32,814 bases of DNA, from NCBI RefSeq assembly GCF_002270055.1, contig NZ_NIBG01000034.1, positions 1 to 32,814 of the forward strand. The letters are read 5' to 3'. Origin of the DNA: Anaeromicrobium sediminis (lineage in GTDB: Bacteria > Bacillota > Clostridia > Peptostreptococcales > Thermotaleaceae). The translations under genes were made by a program, and so were the position numbers. Positions 15,281-23,360 of this stretch are shown in pieces. The notes under the pieces were generated by a model that made no database searches, had not been told where the DNA came from, and was given only the letters and a program-made list of their open reading frames with translations. Within the stretch, counting starts at the first letter, position 1; the number at the start of each line of letters is the position of its first letter.

Positions 15281-16996
15281 GTGTTAATTAAAGAATGGGC
15301 TGATTTAGAAAATATAAAGGACAAATTAATAGTTAAACAAAAGTTAAATAAAGATGGTAAAAGAGCAAGAATTACAGTGCATATGAGTACTTGTGGGATA
15401 GCTTCTGGAGCCAATGATGTCATTAATACTTTTAGACATCTATTAAAAGAATCAAAAGAAAAAAATATAGAAATTAAAACAACAGGATGTATTGGTATAT
15501 GTTCTAAAGAACCACTCATTACAGTAGAAATTACTGATCAAGAGCCTATCATATATGAACATGTTAATGAGGAAAAAGCTAGGCAGATATTTCATGCGCA
15601 TGTGAAAAATGGGGATATTTTAAGTGAATATGCTTTTGTAAGAGGTAAAGAAAGTGAAATAGAAGAAAGGCTCAAAAATGGAGGAGAAATTTTAGGACAA
15701 CAAGTTGTAGATAATTCTATTAAAGCAATTGAAGAGGTACCATTTTTCAACCTTCAGGAGAGAATAGTAGTAAGAAATAGAGGTGCTGTAGATCCATATA
15801 AAATAGATGATTATGTTGCAAGAGATGGATATAAAGCTGTCTATAAGGCGTTGAAAGAGATGGATAGTGATAACATTATTGATACTATATTAGAATCTGG
15901 ACTAAGAGGAAGAGGGGGAGCTGGATTCCCTACTGGCCTGAAATGGAAATTTGCATCAAAATCACAAACAGCAGATAAATATGTTATTTGTAATGCTGAT
16001 GAAGGGGACCCAGGTGCATACATGGATAGAAGTGTACTTGAAGGAGATCCACATTCTGTTATAGAGGGAATGATAATAGCTGCGAGAGCTATAAATGCTC
16101 AAAAGGGATTTATTTACTGTAGAGCAGAATATCCATTAGCTGTAGAAATACTAACAAAAGCATTATCACAAGCTAGAGCATATGGATTGTTAGGAAATAA
16201 TATATTGGGAACTAATTTTAGCTTTGATATTGAAGTTTATGAAGGAGCTGGAGCATTTGTTTGTGGGGAAGAAACCGCATTAATACACTCAATAGAGGGT
16301 AAAAGAGGAAATCCGAGATTAAAATTACCTTATCCAGTAGAAAAAGGGGTATTTAATAAACCTACACTTATAAGTAATGTAGAAACACTTGCTAATATTG
16401 CTCCAATCGTATTGAATGGAAGTGAGTGGTTTGCAAAAATTGGAACGGAAAAGAGTAAAGGTACAAAGGTCTTTTCTATTACAGGAGATATAGTGAATGT
16501 TGGATGTGTTGAAGTACCTATTGGAACATCAATAAGGACTGTCATAGAGGATATTGCTGGTATTGTAGAGGGTGATAAAAATATAAAAGCTGTACAGCTT
16601 GGAGGCCCTTCTGGTGGATGTCTTCCTGTTAAGTATTTTGATACTATTTTAGACTATGAAACACTTCAACAGCTGGGTACTATTATGGGATCTGGTGGAA
16701 TGATTGTTATGAATGAAGATAAATCAGTAGTGGATCTGGCACGTTTCTTTATGCAATTTTGTGAAAGTGAATCTTGTGGAAAATGTATACCATGTAGAGA
16801 AGGAACTAGACAAATGGTAAATATTTTAAATAAGATTTGCGAGGGTAACGGAAAAAAAGAAGATATAGATAAGCTTGAAGATTTGGCAAATGTGGTGATT
16901 CAGTCATCTCTGTGTGGGCTAGGTAAAACTGCATCTAATCCAGTTTTAAGTACTTTAAATTACTTTAGAAATGACTATGAAGCCCTTGTTAAATAG
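15281..16996 (+). CDS. NuoF-like FMN/NAD-binding subunit with N-terminal thioredoxin-like domain
   Basis: The 571-residue protein is the NAD(H)-oxidising flavoprotein of a soluble diaphorase. Domain order: a thioredoxin-like [2Fe-2S] domain at about 25-110 (MSTCGIASGA; TGCIGICSKEPL); the NuoF core with LRGRGGAGFPTGLKW (FMN), CNADEGDPGAYMDR and GAFVCGEETALIHS (NAD); a SLBB-like part; and the [4Fe-4S] motif ESCGKCIPCREGTRQ with the fourth Cys in SSLCGLG. Many HydB/HndC homologues carry a further C-terminal two-cluster ferredoxin domain; here the protein ends right after the NuoF core, and those clusters occur in the fourth gene. GTG 15281 fits AGGTGA upstream better than GTG 15272. Confidence 0.9.
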   Translation: MLIKEWADLENIKDKLIVKQKLNKDGKRARITVHMSTCGIASGANDVINTFRHLLKESKEKNIEIKTTGCIGICSKEPLITVEITDQEPIIYEHVNEEKARQIFHAHVKNGDILSEYAFVRGKESEIEERLKNGGEILGQQVVDNSIKAIEEVPFFNLQERIVVRNRGAVDPYKIDDYVARDGYKAVYKALKEMDSDNIIDTILESGLRGRGGAGFPTGLKWKFASKSQTADKYVICNADEGDPGAYMDRSVLEGDPHSVIEGMIIAARAINAQKGFIYCRAEYPLAVEILTKALSQARAYGLLGNNILGTNFSFDIEVYEGAGAFVCGEETALIHSIEGKRGNPRLKLPYPVEKGVFNKPTLISNVETLANIAPIVLNGSEWFAKIGTEKSKGTKVFSITGDIVNVGCVEVPIGTSIRTVIEDIAGIVEGDKNIKAVQLGGPSGGCLPVKYFDTILDYETLQQLGTIMGSGGMIVMNEDKSVVDLARFFMQFCESESCGKCIPCREGTRQMVNILNKICEGNGKKEDIDKLEDLANVVIQSSLCGLGKTASNPVLSTLNYFRNDYEALVK

Positions 16997-17025
16997 ATTA
17001 ATTAATCCCAAAGGAAGTGATAAGT

Positions 17026-17514
17026 ATGATATTTACAAATTCTTTAAAATATGGAGATGTAGTAAGTAAATTAGATAAAGAAAAAGACACGATTACTATA
17101 GTTGGATGTAACGGATGTGTTCGTGCTTCTGGAGCTGGAGGTCCAGAAAAGATGAAAGAACTTGCATTAAAATTAAGAAGTGATGGATGTAATGTGGTAG
17201 ATGGTTATATGTTACCAGTTACATGTGTTGAATCCTACATTTATAAGGCAAAACTATCTCCTAATGTGAATACAGTTATAGCATTAACTTGTTCTGCTGG
17301 TTTTTTTAACATAAAGAAGAATTTTTCACATGTTAAAGTTGTAGAATCTGTGGAGGATATTGGACTTTTGGTTGCAGATGCAAATACAGGAATCATAAAA
17401 GTAGTAATGCCTTATGAAAAACATAAGGACAAACTAGGGGAAGAGTACATTATGGGTTCAGATGGAAAAGATAAAGTGGTAGAAAAACAAATACCTATGG
17501 AATTGGAGGTATAG
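17026..17514 (+). CDS. MetV-like N-terminal domain protein
   Basis: A 162-residue soluble protein. It resembles the N-terminal half of MetV, the partner of methylenetetrahydrofolate reductase MetF in acetogens: TITIVGCNGCVRASGAGGPE at about 22-41, then a predicted alternating beta/alpha order, a VTC at 65-67 and IALTCSAG at 86-93. The C-terminal MetV cluster-binding segment (CxxCGxC and NGPCGGS) is absent. Cys28, Cys31 and Cys67 fall at the same numbers in the N-terminal domain of the next gene, so the two are paralogous. It lies 29 bp after the NuoF-like gene and 3 bp before the next. Suggested role: cluster-bearing or docking adaptor of the diaphorase. Domain naming is by memory of motifs. 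Confidence 0.6.
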   Translation: MIFTNSLKYGDVVSKLDKEKDTITIVGCNGCVRASGAGGPEKMKELALKLRSDGCNVVDGYMLPVTCVESYIYKAKLSPNVNTVIALTCSAGFFNIKKNFSHVKVVESVEDIGLLVADANTGIIKVVMPYEKHKDKLGEEYIMGSDGKDKVVEKQIPMELEV

Positions 17515-17517
17515 CAA

Positions 17518-18735
17518 ATGATAGTATCAGTACGTGAACTAAGTTATGAAGACCTAAAAAATAAGCTAGATCCAAATGATAAAATATTACTATGGAGTTG
17601 CAATGCTTGTATAGCTCTTTGTGAAGTAGGAGGGACAGATAATTTAAACCTTCTAGAAGAAATGCTTACTGCAGATGGATATGAAGTAATAGGAAAGGAA
17701 CTTATAAGTATAGGATGTATATATTCTTTGGTACAAGACCGTATAAACAATCCAAATAAAAAAGACTTATTTAATGAAGCAACAACTATAATTTCATTAA
17801 CTTGTGAAGATGGAGCTGAAATACCAAAATGTCTTTTAAAAGAAAAGAAAGTTATATGTGTAGCGAAAACAGTAGGGGTTGGAAACTTTACTGAGGATAA
17901 GGGTATGATATTAACGTCACCTTTTGAGTGGACGGGTTTTGAAGCAAATGAAGAAGGATATGGTATTTCAGAAATATCAGAAAAGTTGGACTTATATCCA
18001 TCGTTTTTTGATGAAAGTAAAGCGCCTATTAATTCTAATGAAGATTTGATTCAAGTTACTATTAATGGTAAGGAATGTAGTGTGAAAAAGGGTACAACTA
18101 TTATGCAAGCTGCTGAAGATAACGGATTTAAAATCCCTCGTTTATGTGCTAATCCTGATTTGACTGCGGATGCTAATTGTAGGCTATGTTTGGTCAAAGT
18201 TGAAGGACAAAAAGAGTTACTTCCTGCATGTGCAGCAAATGTAACAAATAATATGAAGGTTATTACTCAAGATAAAGAATTAAATCATATCCGAAAAACT
18301 ATACTTGAGTTGTTACTGGCAACAAATGAGCATAATTGCTTAACTTGTTTTAAAGGGAATGCAACTGTTTCAGGGGCATGTGAATTACAAGGTTTAATAC
18401 GTGAATTTGGAATTCAAAACACAAGATTTGAGCAAAACAAAGAAAAAGTGCCTGTTGATAGCACAAGTCCTATACTTAATTATGATCCAAATAAATGTAT
18501 TTTGTGTGGAAGATGTGTACGTGCCTGCAGAGAAATTGCTGGAAAAGATAATATCGGTTTTGCAAATAGAGGGGCTCAAACATTTGTGGCTGTAGGTGCA
18601 AATAAGAAATTTAATCAGAGTGCGTGTGTTGAATGTGAAGCGTGTATTGGCGTATGTCCTACAGGGGCTATTACAGAAAAAATTACACATTACTCAGGAG
18701 AAGAATGGGAAGGAATGTTGGTTTACCAATCTTAA
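17518..18735 (+). CDS. MetV-like domain fused to NuoG/HydA-type iron-sulfur protein, no catalytic domain
   Basis: A 405-residue fusion. Residues 1-165 repeat the MetV-like domain (LLWSCNACIALCEVGGTDN; Cys28, 31, 35, 67, 96). From 178 comes a plant-type [2Fe-2S] domain (Cys210, 221, 224, 238), then a NuoG His-Cys3 region (EHNCLTC, Cys288 before ELQ), then two [4Fe-4S] clusters (Cys327/330/333/337 and Cys370/373/376/380). HydA hydrogenases and NADP-formate dehydrogenases have this N-terminal chain but continue into a catalytic domain; this protein stops at residue 405. The His-Cys3 site is odd: His is two, not four, residues before the first Cys, and five extra residues precede the last Cys. 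GGAGGT lies seven bases before the ATG. Likely the electron outlet of the diaphorase. Confidence 0.8.
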   Translation: MIVSVRELSYEDLKNKLDPNDKILLWSCNACIALCEVGGTDNLNLLEEMLTADGYEVIGKELISIGCIYSLVQDRINNPNKKDLFNEATTIISLTCEDGAEIPKCLLKEKKVICVAKTVGVGNFTEDKGMILTSPFEWTGFEANEEGYGISEISEKLDLYPSFFDESKAPINSNEDLIQVTINGKECSVKKGTTIMQAAEDNGFKIPRLCANPDLTADANCRLCLVKVEGQKELLPACAANVTNNMKVITQDKELNHIRKTILELLLATNEHNCLTCFKGNATVSGACELQGLIREFGIQNTRFEQNKEKVPVDSTSPILNYDPNKCILCGRCVRACREIAGKDNIGFANRGAQTFVAVGANKKFNQSACVECEACIGVCPTGAITEKITHYSGEEWEGMLVYQS

Positions 18736-18781
18736 TAGGTTAATTTCTATATTTATAGTTTTTTCACAGTGTTTTAAATTG

Positions 18782-18826
18782 AATCCCTATTACTATGCAC
18801 AAATAAAAAGCTCAGTAATAGGGATT
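18782..18826 (+). terminator. Terminator of the diaphorase operon
   Basis: Thirteen-base perfect arms (AATCCCTATTACT at 18782-18794 and complement at 18814-18826), 47 bp after the last stop, followed by an AT-rich run. Confidence 0.75.
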
Positions 18827-18863
18827 TAGAATTTTAAGTAAAAAAATTACATAATTCAAGTTT

Positions 18864-18942
18864 ATAATATAAAGATAGCATAAAAAATCAAAAAAAGTGT
18901 ATTAGAACATGAAATAATTTATTGTATATTAACTAATAAATA
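18864..18942 (+). repeat. 79-bp intergenic repeat, copy B (before the cobalamin riboswitch)
   Basis: Matches copy C at about 69 of 79 positions without gaps, and the match with C continues 30 bp upstream (18834 onward, TTAAGTAAAAAAATTA). Rex-like site TTGTATATTAACTAATAA at 18922-18939. It ends about 40 bp before the riboswitch promoter. Confidence 0.85.
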
Positions 18943-18982
18943 ACATATAAACTAAATATTAACAAAGTTTTAGCAAATTGTA

Positions 18983-19011
18983 TTGACATAAAGTATTTAT
19001 AGTGATAAAAA
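18983..19011 (+). promoter_or_regulatory. Promoter of the riboswitch transcript
   Basis: Consensus TTGACA (18983-18988), 17-base spacer, TAAAAA (19006-19011). Transcription would start about 15 bases before the aptamer. Confidence 0.65.
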
Positions 19012-19030
19012 TTTCCAAACACATTTGAAT

Positions 19031-19174
19031 AATGCTAGGTAAAATTGGGAAGCAAGTGAGAATCTTGCACAGTGCCGCTACTGTATTAGAAGAGTGTTAA
19101 TTCGTATACCACTGAGGAAACTTGGGAAGGTGAATTAGCATGATGAGGCTTAAGTCAGGAGACCGACTAGTATT
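19031..19174 (+). ncRNA. Cobalamin riboswitch aptamer
   Basis: The conserved cobalamin elements appear in order: GGGAAGCAAGTGAGAATCTT, GCCGCTACTGT, CCACTGAGG, TTGGGAAGG and the B12 box-like GTCAGGAGACCG. The closing stem P1 is visible: AATGCTAG (19031-19038) pairs with CTAGTATT (19167-19174), allowing one G-U pair. This is an adenosyl/methylcobalamin-sensing element that normally switches off B12 uptake or synthesis genes. Here the nearest genes are an iron-siderophore/B12-type ABC transporter, starting 300 bp further on. Confidence 0.9.
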
Positions 19175-19180
19175 TAAAAT

Positions 19181-19230
19181 GTCATGAGCTTTTCGGACCA
19201 AAAAGCGATATTCTCAGACGTGTTTTTTTT
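19181..19230 (+). terminator. Riboswitch expression-platform terminator
   Basis: GTCATGAG with inner CTTTT (19181-19193) pairs with AAAAG and CTCAGAC (to 19219), followed by eight T at 19223-19230. The stem begins six bases after P1, so ligand binding would favour termination. Confidence 0.75.
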
Positions 19231-19392
19231 GTGCCCTGAAATAGTAAAACTATATAAAAAAATAAGAATAAGGAAAAAAGTATCAAAACAAATCTGATGG
19301 TGTAGGAAATGAAATAGAGGTGAAAATATAGAAGTTACAAGGAATATAGCAAAGTTTTAATAAACAAAAAGAGCCTTTGTATTGTATGTTAT

Positions 19393-19452
19393 AGTATGTG
19401 CGTTTAGCATAATTCTAAACGCTTTATATAACTACGATTGAAGCATACTAAA
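19393..19452 (+). promoter_or_regulatory. Second structured region between riboswitch and ATPase gene
   Basis: GCGTTTAG (19400-19407) and CTAAACGC (19415-19422) form a perfect eight-pair stem, and outer AGTATG and CATACT can pair around it. No T-tract follows. It lies 55-25 bp before the ABC gene. Otherwise 19231-19477 has no ORF I would call. Confidence 0.4.
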
Positions 19453-19477
19453 TCTAAAAGAAATGGGAGGTTAAATA

Positions 19478-20323
19478 ATGGTTCGTCTTTATACAGATGG
19501 CATAAACATTGGTTATGATGAGAGTTTAGTTGTGGAAGATATTAGTATAGAAATTCCAAACAAAAAAATTACTGTTATCATTGGCTCAAATGGTTGTGGA
19601 AAATCTACACTATTAAAAGCAATGACTCGTATTATTAAGCATCAGTCTGGGTCGGTTGTCTTAGATGGGAAAAATATATTGAAAGAAAACACTAAAATAC
19701 TGGCTAAAAAAATGGCAGTTCTCCTGCAAACACCAGAATGTACAAGTGGGTTAACAGTCTGTGAGCTAGTATCTTATGGCCGCTTCCCTTATGAAAAAGA
19801 CTTCGGACGCTTAACAAAAAAAGACTATGAAGTAATTGACTGGGCTCTAGAGGTTACAGAAACAAAAGACTTTAAGTTTCGTGCGATTGATGCACTATCA
19901 GGAGGTCAACGTCAGCGTGTTTGGATTGCAATGGCCCTTGCGCAAGAAACTGAAATTATCTTTCTTGATGAACCTACAACCTATTTAGATATGGCTCATC
20001 AACTAGAAGTTTTAGAACTTTTGCAAAAGCTAAATGTAGAACAGGGACGTACAATTGTTATGGTTCTTCATGATTTAAATCAAGCTGCTCGATTTGCTGA
20101 CTATATTATTGCTCTAAAAGACGGGAAAATCGTGAAAGCTGGAAATTGTGAAGACGTTATTAATCAGAATGTACTGAAGGAACTATTTCATATCGATGCT
20201 GAAATTGGTAGAGATCCTCGAACAAATAAACCAATTTGCATCACCTACAATCTATTAAAAGGAGAATCCAAAAATGAAAAAAATATTAATTCCTATGCTA
20301 CTAGTATTTGTGCTAACTTTTAG
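19478..20323 (+). CDS. Iron-siderophore/cobalamin-type ABC transporter ATP-binding protein
   Basis: A 281-residue FecE/FepC/YusV-type ATPase: GSNGCGKST, YGRFPYEKDFGRLTKKD (typical of the siderophore group), LSGGQRQRVWIAMALAQ, IIFLDEPTTYLDM and VLHD. It energises the two permeases downstream. The last 16 codons overlap the start of the binding-protein gene by 50 bases. The cobalamin riboswitch upstream argues for corrinoid as cargo, the sequence type for a ferric siderophore; both use the same transporter superfamily. Arg codons are often CGT/CGC here, unlike the AGA of most neighbours, a hint of acquisition from another Firmicute. GGGAGG precedes the ATG. Confidence 0.85.
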   Translation: MVRLYTDGINIGYDESLVVEDISIEIPNKKITVIIGSNGCGKSTLLKAMTRIIKHQSGSVVLDGKNILKENTKILAKKMAVLLQTPECTSGLTVCELVSYGRFPYEKDFGRLTKKDYEVIDWALEVTETKDFKFRAIDALSGGQRQRVWIAMALAQETEIIFLDEPTTYLDMAHQLEVLELLQKLNVEQGRTIVMVLHDLNQAARFADYIIALKDGKIVKAGNCEDVINQNVLKELFHIDAEIGRDPRTNKPICITYNLLKGESKNEKNINSYATSICANF

Positions 20324-21200
20324 TGCTTGTAGCAACCAAACAACAGAAAAAGACAACACCTCAACTATACAGGAAGTTAAATCAGAAACGATCATATATG
20401 AATCTGAAAATGGTCCGATTGAGGTTCCTGCTGAACCACAACGTATTGTTGATTTAACTTGTCACACTTCTGGTAGTGTTATGGCTCTGGGTGGCAATAT
20501 TGTTGGTGTAGATAAATATTCCAAAATGAATCCTTTATTTGAAAAATATAGTAAAGATGCTGTAGAAGTATCTGATGAAAGCTTAGAAAAAATTATTGAA
20601 TTAGAACCAGATTTGATTATTGCCTCATCAACGAGTAATAGCATCGATAAATTGAAAAAAATTGCTCCTACTGTAACGTATACATTTGGAAAAGTTGATT
20701 ATTTAACTAGTTTTCTAGAAATTGGTAAACTACTAAATAAAGAAAAAGAAGCGCAAGCTTGGATTGATGATTTTAAAATACGTGCACAAAGAGCTGGAGA
20801 AGAGATCAAATCAAAAATTGGAGCTGATGCAACGATTTCTGTTATAGAAGGGTATGAAAAACAGCTTTACGTATTTGGTGATAATTGGTGTCGGGGTACA
20901 GAAATTCTTTATGAAGAGATGAAATTAAAAATGCCGGAGAAAGTAAAAGAAATGGCTTTAAAAGACGGTTACTATGCATTATCGCCTGAGGTTCTTCCAG
21001 AGTTCGTAGGAGACTATTTAATCTTCAGTAAAAACTTAGATGCGGACAATTCATTCACAGAAACAGATACGTATAAAAATCTTCCCGCTGTAAAAAATAA
21101 TCGTGTATTTGAAGTCAATGCCAAACAGTTCTATTTTAATGATGCACTTACCCTAGAGTACCAATTAGATTTCATTAAGAAAAGCTTCCTTGGTAACTAG
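20274..21200 (+). CDS. Iron-siderophore/cobalamin-type substrate-binding lipoprotein
   Basis: A 308-residue lipoprotein: signal peptide with lipobox FSAC at about 17-20, then a two-lobed periplasmic-binding-protein type 2 fold (PQRIVDLTCHTSGSVMALGG, LEKIIELEPDLIIASS, and a C-terminal YKNLPAVKNNRVFEV). This is the BtuF/FhuD/YfiY superfamily, which captures corrinoids, haem or ferric siderophores at the cell surface. AAAGGAGAA precedes the ATG. An intrinsic terminator between this gene and the first permease would give excess binding protein. Substrate undetermined. Confidence 0.85.
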   Translation: MKKILIPMLLVFVLTFSACSNQTTEKDNTSTIQEVKSETIIYESENGPIEVPAEPQRIVDLTCHTSGSVMALGGNIVGVDKYSKMNPLFEKYSKDAVEVSDESLEKIIELEPDLIIASSTSNSIDKLKKIAPTVTYTFGKVDYLTSFLEIGKLLNKEKEAQAWIDDFKIRAQRAGEEIKSKIGADATISVIEGYEKQLYVFGDNWCRGTEILYEEMKLKMPEKVKEMALKDGYYALSPEVLPEFVGDYLIFSKNLDADNSFTETDTYKNLPAVKNNRVFEVNAKQFYFNDALTLEYQLDFIKKSFLGN

Positions 21201-21211
21201 TACTACGAGAG

Positions 21212-21244
21212 GAATTCTTAGCTGAAGAATTCTTCTTTTTTTTT
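21212..21244 (+). terminator. Internal terminator between binding protein and permease
   Basis: GAATTCTT (21212-21219) and AAGAATTC (21225-21232), five-base loop, followed by TTCTTTTTTTTT. It sits inside an operon, so it probably trims expression of the permeases. Confidence 0.75.
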
Positions 21245-21276
21245 CTATTATATATTATAAGAAAGGTGAGAGACTG

Positions 21277-22287
21277 ATGATGGAAGAAAATCAACGTTTC
21301 ATTTCATTCGTATTCAAGCTGTTGACGGCAATGCTTGTATTTGCTGGAATGTTTGTCTGGGCCATGATTCTAGGGGCAGCAGATATCTCAGTTAAAGATG
21401 TTTGGCTTGCTCTTACAACTAATGAAATTGGAGATAATATCTTGATTATCCGTGAAATCCGCTTTCCCCGTGAAATAGCAGCGATTTTTGTCGGAGCTGC
21501 ATTAGCTGTGTCTGGCGCTATTATGCAAGGAATGACTAAAAATCCCCTTGCTGATCCAGGTTTACTTGGATTAACTGCAGGCGCAAATGCTGCACTGGCT
21601 ATTACAATTGCATTTTTTCCTTCAGTTAATTATTTAGGAATTATTATTGTCTGTTTTATAGGTGCAGCTGTTGGAGGTATTTTCGTTTTTGGAGTTAGTT
21701 CAATAAAGAAAGGCGGATTTACCCCCTTTCGAATTGTGTTAGCTGGTGTAGCCGTTTCGACATTTCTAAACGCACTGGCAGAAGGTGTTGCTATTTACTA
21801 CAAAATCTCAAAAGAAGTATCCATGTGGACTGCTGGGGGGATGATGGGCACTTCATGGAGGCAGCTTCAAATAATTGCTCCGTTTATTTTAATCGGTATA
21901 CTCATTGCTCTTTTCCTTTCAAGGCAGCTTACCATTCTTAGTTTAAGTGAAGAAATTGCAGTTGGATTAGGGCAAAAGACAACACAAATAAAAGTTATGC
22001 TTTTTATAATAAACATTTTACTTGTTGGTGCTTCCGTTGCACTTGTTGGAAATATGGTCTTTATTGGTTTAATGATCCCTCATATGGCTCGTTTTATTGT
22101 TGGAACTGATTACCGATTTATCATACCTATGTCGGTCATTTTAGGATCTACTGTAATACTTTTTGCAGATACACTAGGCCGTACAATTAATGCTCCATTT
22201 GAAACGTCTGTAGCAGCCATTGTTGCAATGATGGGTTTACCATTCTTCCTATTCATTGCACATAAAGGAGGGAAAACATTCTCATGA
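21277..22287 (+). CDS. FecCD-family ABC transporter permease 1
   Basis: A 336-residue integral membrane protein of the FecCD/BtuC family with about nine to ten helices. Diagnostic are VSGAIMQGMTKNPLADPGLL at about 81-100, TPFRIVLAGVAVSTFLNAL and GNMVFIGLMIPHMARFIVG near 260. It forms a heterodimeric channel with the next gene product, to which it is coupled by a four-base ATGA overlap. Ribosome binding site GAAAGGTGAG. Close in type to YfiZ/FhuB-half permeases of Bacillus siderophore importers. Confidence 0.88.
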   Translation: MMEENQRFISFVFKLLTAMLVFAGMFVWAMILGAADISVKDVWLALTTNEIGDNILIIREIRFPREIAAIFVGAALAVSGAIMQGMTKNPLADPGLLGLTAGANAALAITIAFFPSVNYLGIIIVCFIGAAVGGIFVFGVSSIKKGGFTPFRIVLAGVAVSTFLNALAEGVAIYYKISKEVSMWTAGGMMGTSWRQLQIIAPFILIGILIALFLSRQLTILSLSEEIAVGLGQKTTQIKVMLFIINILLVGASVALVGNMVFIGLMIPHMARFIVGTDYRFIIPMSVILGSTVILFADTLGRTINAPFETSVAAIVAMMGLPFFLFIAHKGGKTFS

Positions 22288-23291
22288 TTCAACCAACTTT
22301 AATAAAAAAACAGCGATTGATTATATCCATTTTACTAATACTAATCGGGATTACGATTGTTATCGGGATGGGAAAGGGATACTCCTCTCTATCCTATGAT
22401 AGACTTATTCCAACTCTTCTGGGGCAAGGTACTTTTAAAGAAGAATTTGTTTTATTCTCTATCAGGTTACCACGAATTATAATTACATTGTTAGCAGGTA
22501 TGGCTCTTTCCTTATCCGGTGCTATTTTACAAGGAATTACACGCAATGATTTAGCTGATCCTGGTATTATAGGTATTAATTCTGGAGCCGGGGTTTCCAT
22601 TACCATTTTCTATTTGTTTTTCTCTGTTGATGCGGGTTCGTTTGTTTTTTTACTTCCTATAGTTGCTTTTATCGGTGCTCTCATTACGGCGTGTTTCATC
22701 TATGCATTTTCGTATCACAAGGATGAAGGTCTTCAACCCACAAGTCTAGTTCTTATTGGATGTGGATGTTCAATGGCACTTTCTGGATTGATGATTATAC
22801 TTATTTCGTCTGCCGAACATATAGAAGTAGATTTTATTGCAAAATGGTTATGCGGCAATATTTGGGGGGCTGACTGGCCGTTTATTTTAGCGCTTCTTCC
22901 ATGGTTAGCTATCCTGTTGCCTTTTACATTATACAAAGCAAATAGTTTAAATATTCTTGGACTTAGCGAACCTGTGGCCATAGGTGTTGGTATATCAGTA
23001 GAAAGAGAACGTATACAACTTCTATTAGCAGCCGTGGCACTAGCAGCTTCTGCAGTCTCCGTCACAGGAGGAATAGCATTTGTTGGACTAATGGCACCAC
23101 ATATGGCTAAAGCTTTAGTGGGACCTAGGAATCAATTATTTATTCCCGTTGCAATTCTGATTGGCGGATGGCTATTATTATTTGTGGACACAATTGGACG
23201 CTATGTAGTTGAAACTGATGGTATTCCAGCAGGTACTATGGTTGCTTTAATCGGTGCACCATATTTCATGTATTTATTATTAAAAAAATAA
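22284..23291 (+). CDS. FecCD-family ABC transporter permease 2
   Basis: A 335-residue partner of the preceding permease: LSGAILQGITRNDLADPGII near 74-93, AIGVGISVERER, and GGIAFVGLMAPHMAKALVG near 257. A pair of distinct permeases is typical of siderophore importers (YfiZ/YfhA, FecC/FecD), whereas BtuC of vitamin B12 import is usually a homodimer; this weighs toward iron-siderophore cargo in spite of the riboswitch. The gene ends 40 bp before the third copy of the regulatory repeat. Confidence 0.88.
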   Translation: MIQPTLIKKQRLIISILLILIGITIVIGMGKGYSSLSYDRLIPTLLGQGTFKEEFVLFSIRLPRIIITLLAGMALSLSGAILQGITRNDLADPGIIGINSGAGVSITIFYLFFSVDAGSFVFLLPIVAFIGALITACFIYAFSYHKDEGLQPTSLVLIGCGCSMALSGLMIILISSAEHIEVDFIAKWLCGNIWGADWPFILALLPWLAILLPFTLYKANSLNILGLSEPVAIGVGISVERERIQLLLAAVALAASAVSVTGGIAFVGLMAPHMAKALVGPRNQLFIPVAILIGGWLLLFVDTIGRYVVETDGIPAGTMVALIGAPYFMYLLLKK

Positions 23292-23360
23292 GAAAAAGAC
23301 CGACCAGCAATACAAGGTGACTGAACCCGTTTAAGTAAAAAAATTAGATGACTCGATTTG

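Noticed and set aside
17518-18735. [FeFe]-hydrogenase large subunit HydA
   Set aside because: The N-terminal iron-sulfur chain is HydA/NuoG-like, but the H-cluster domain is absent and the frame stops at residue 405 before a terminator.
19231-19477. Fur box before the ABC transporter
   Set aside because: No TGATAATNATTATCA-like sequence seen; the stem at 19400-19422 has a different sequence.
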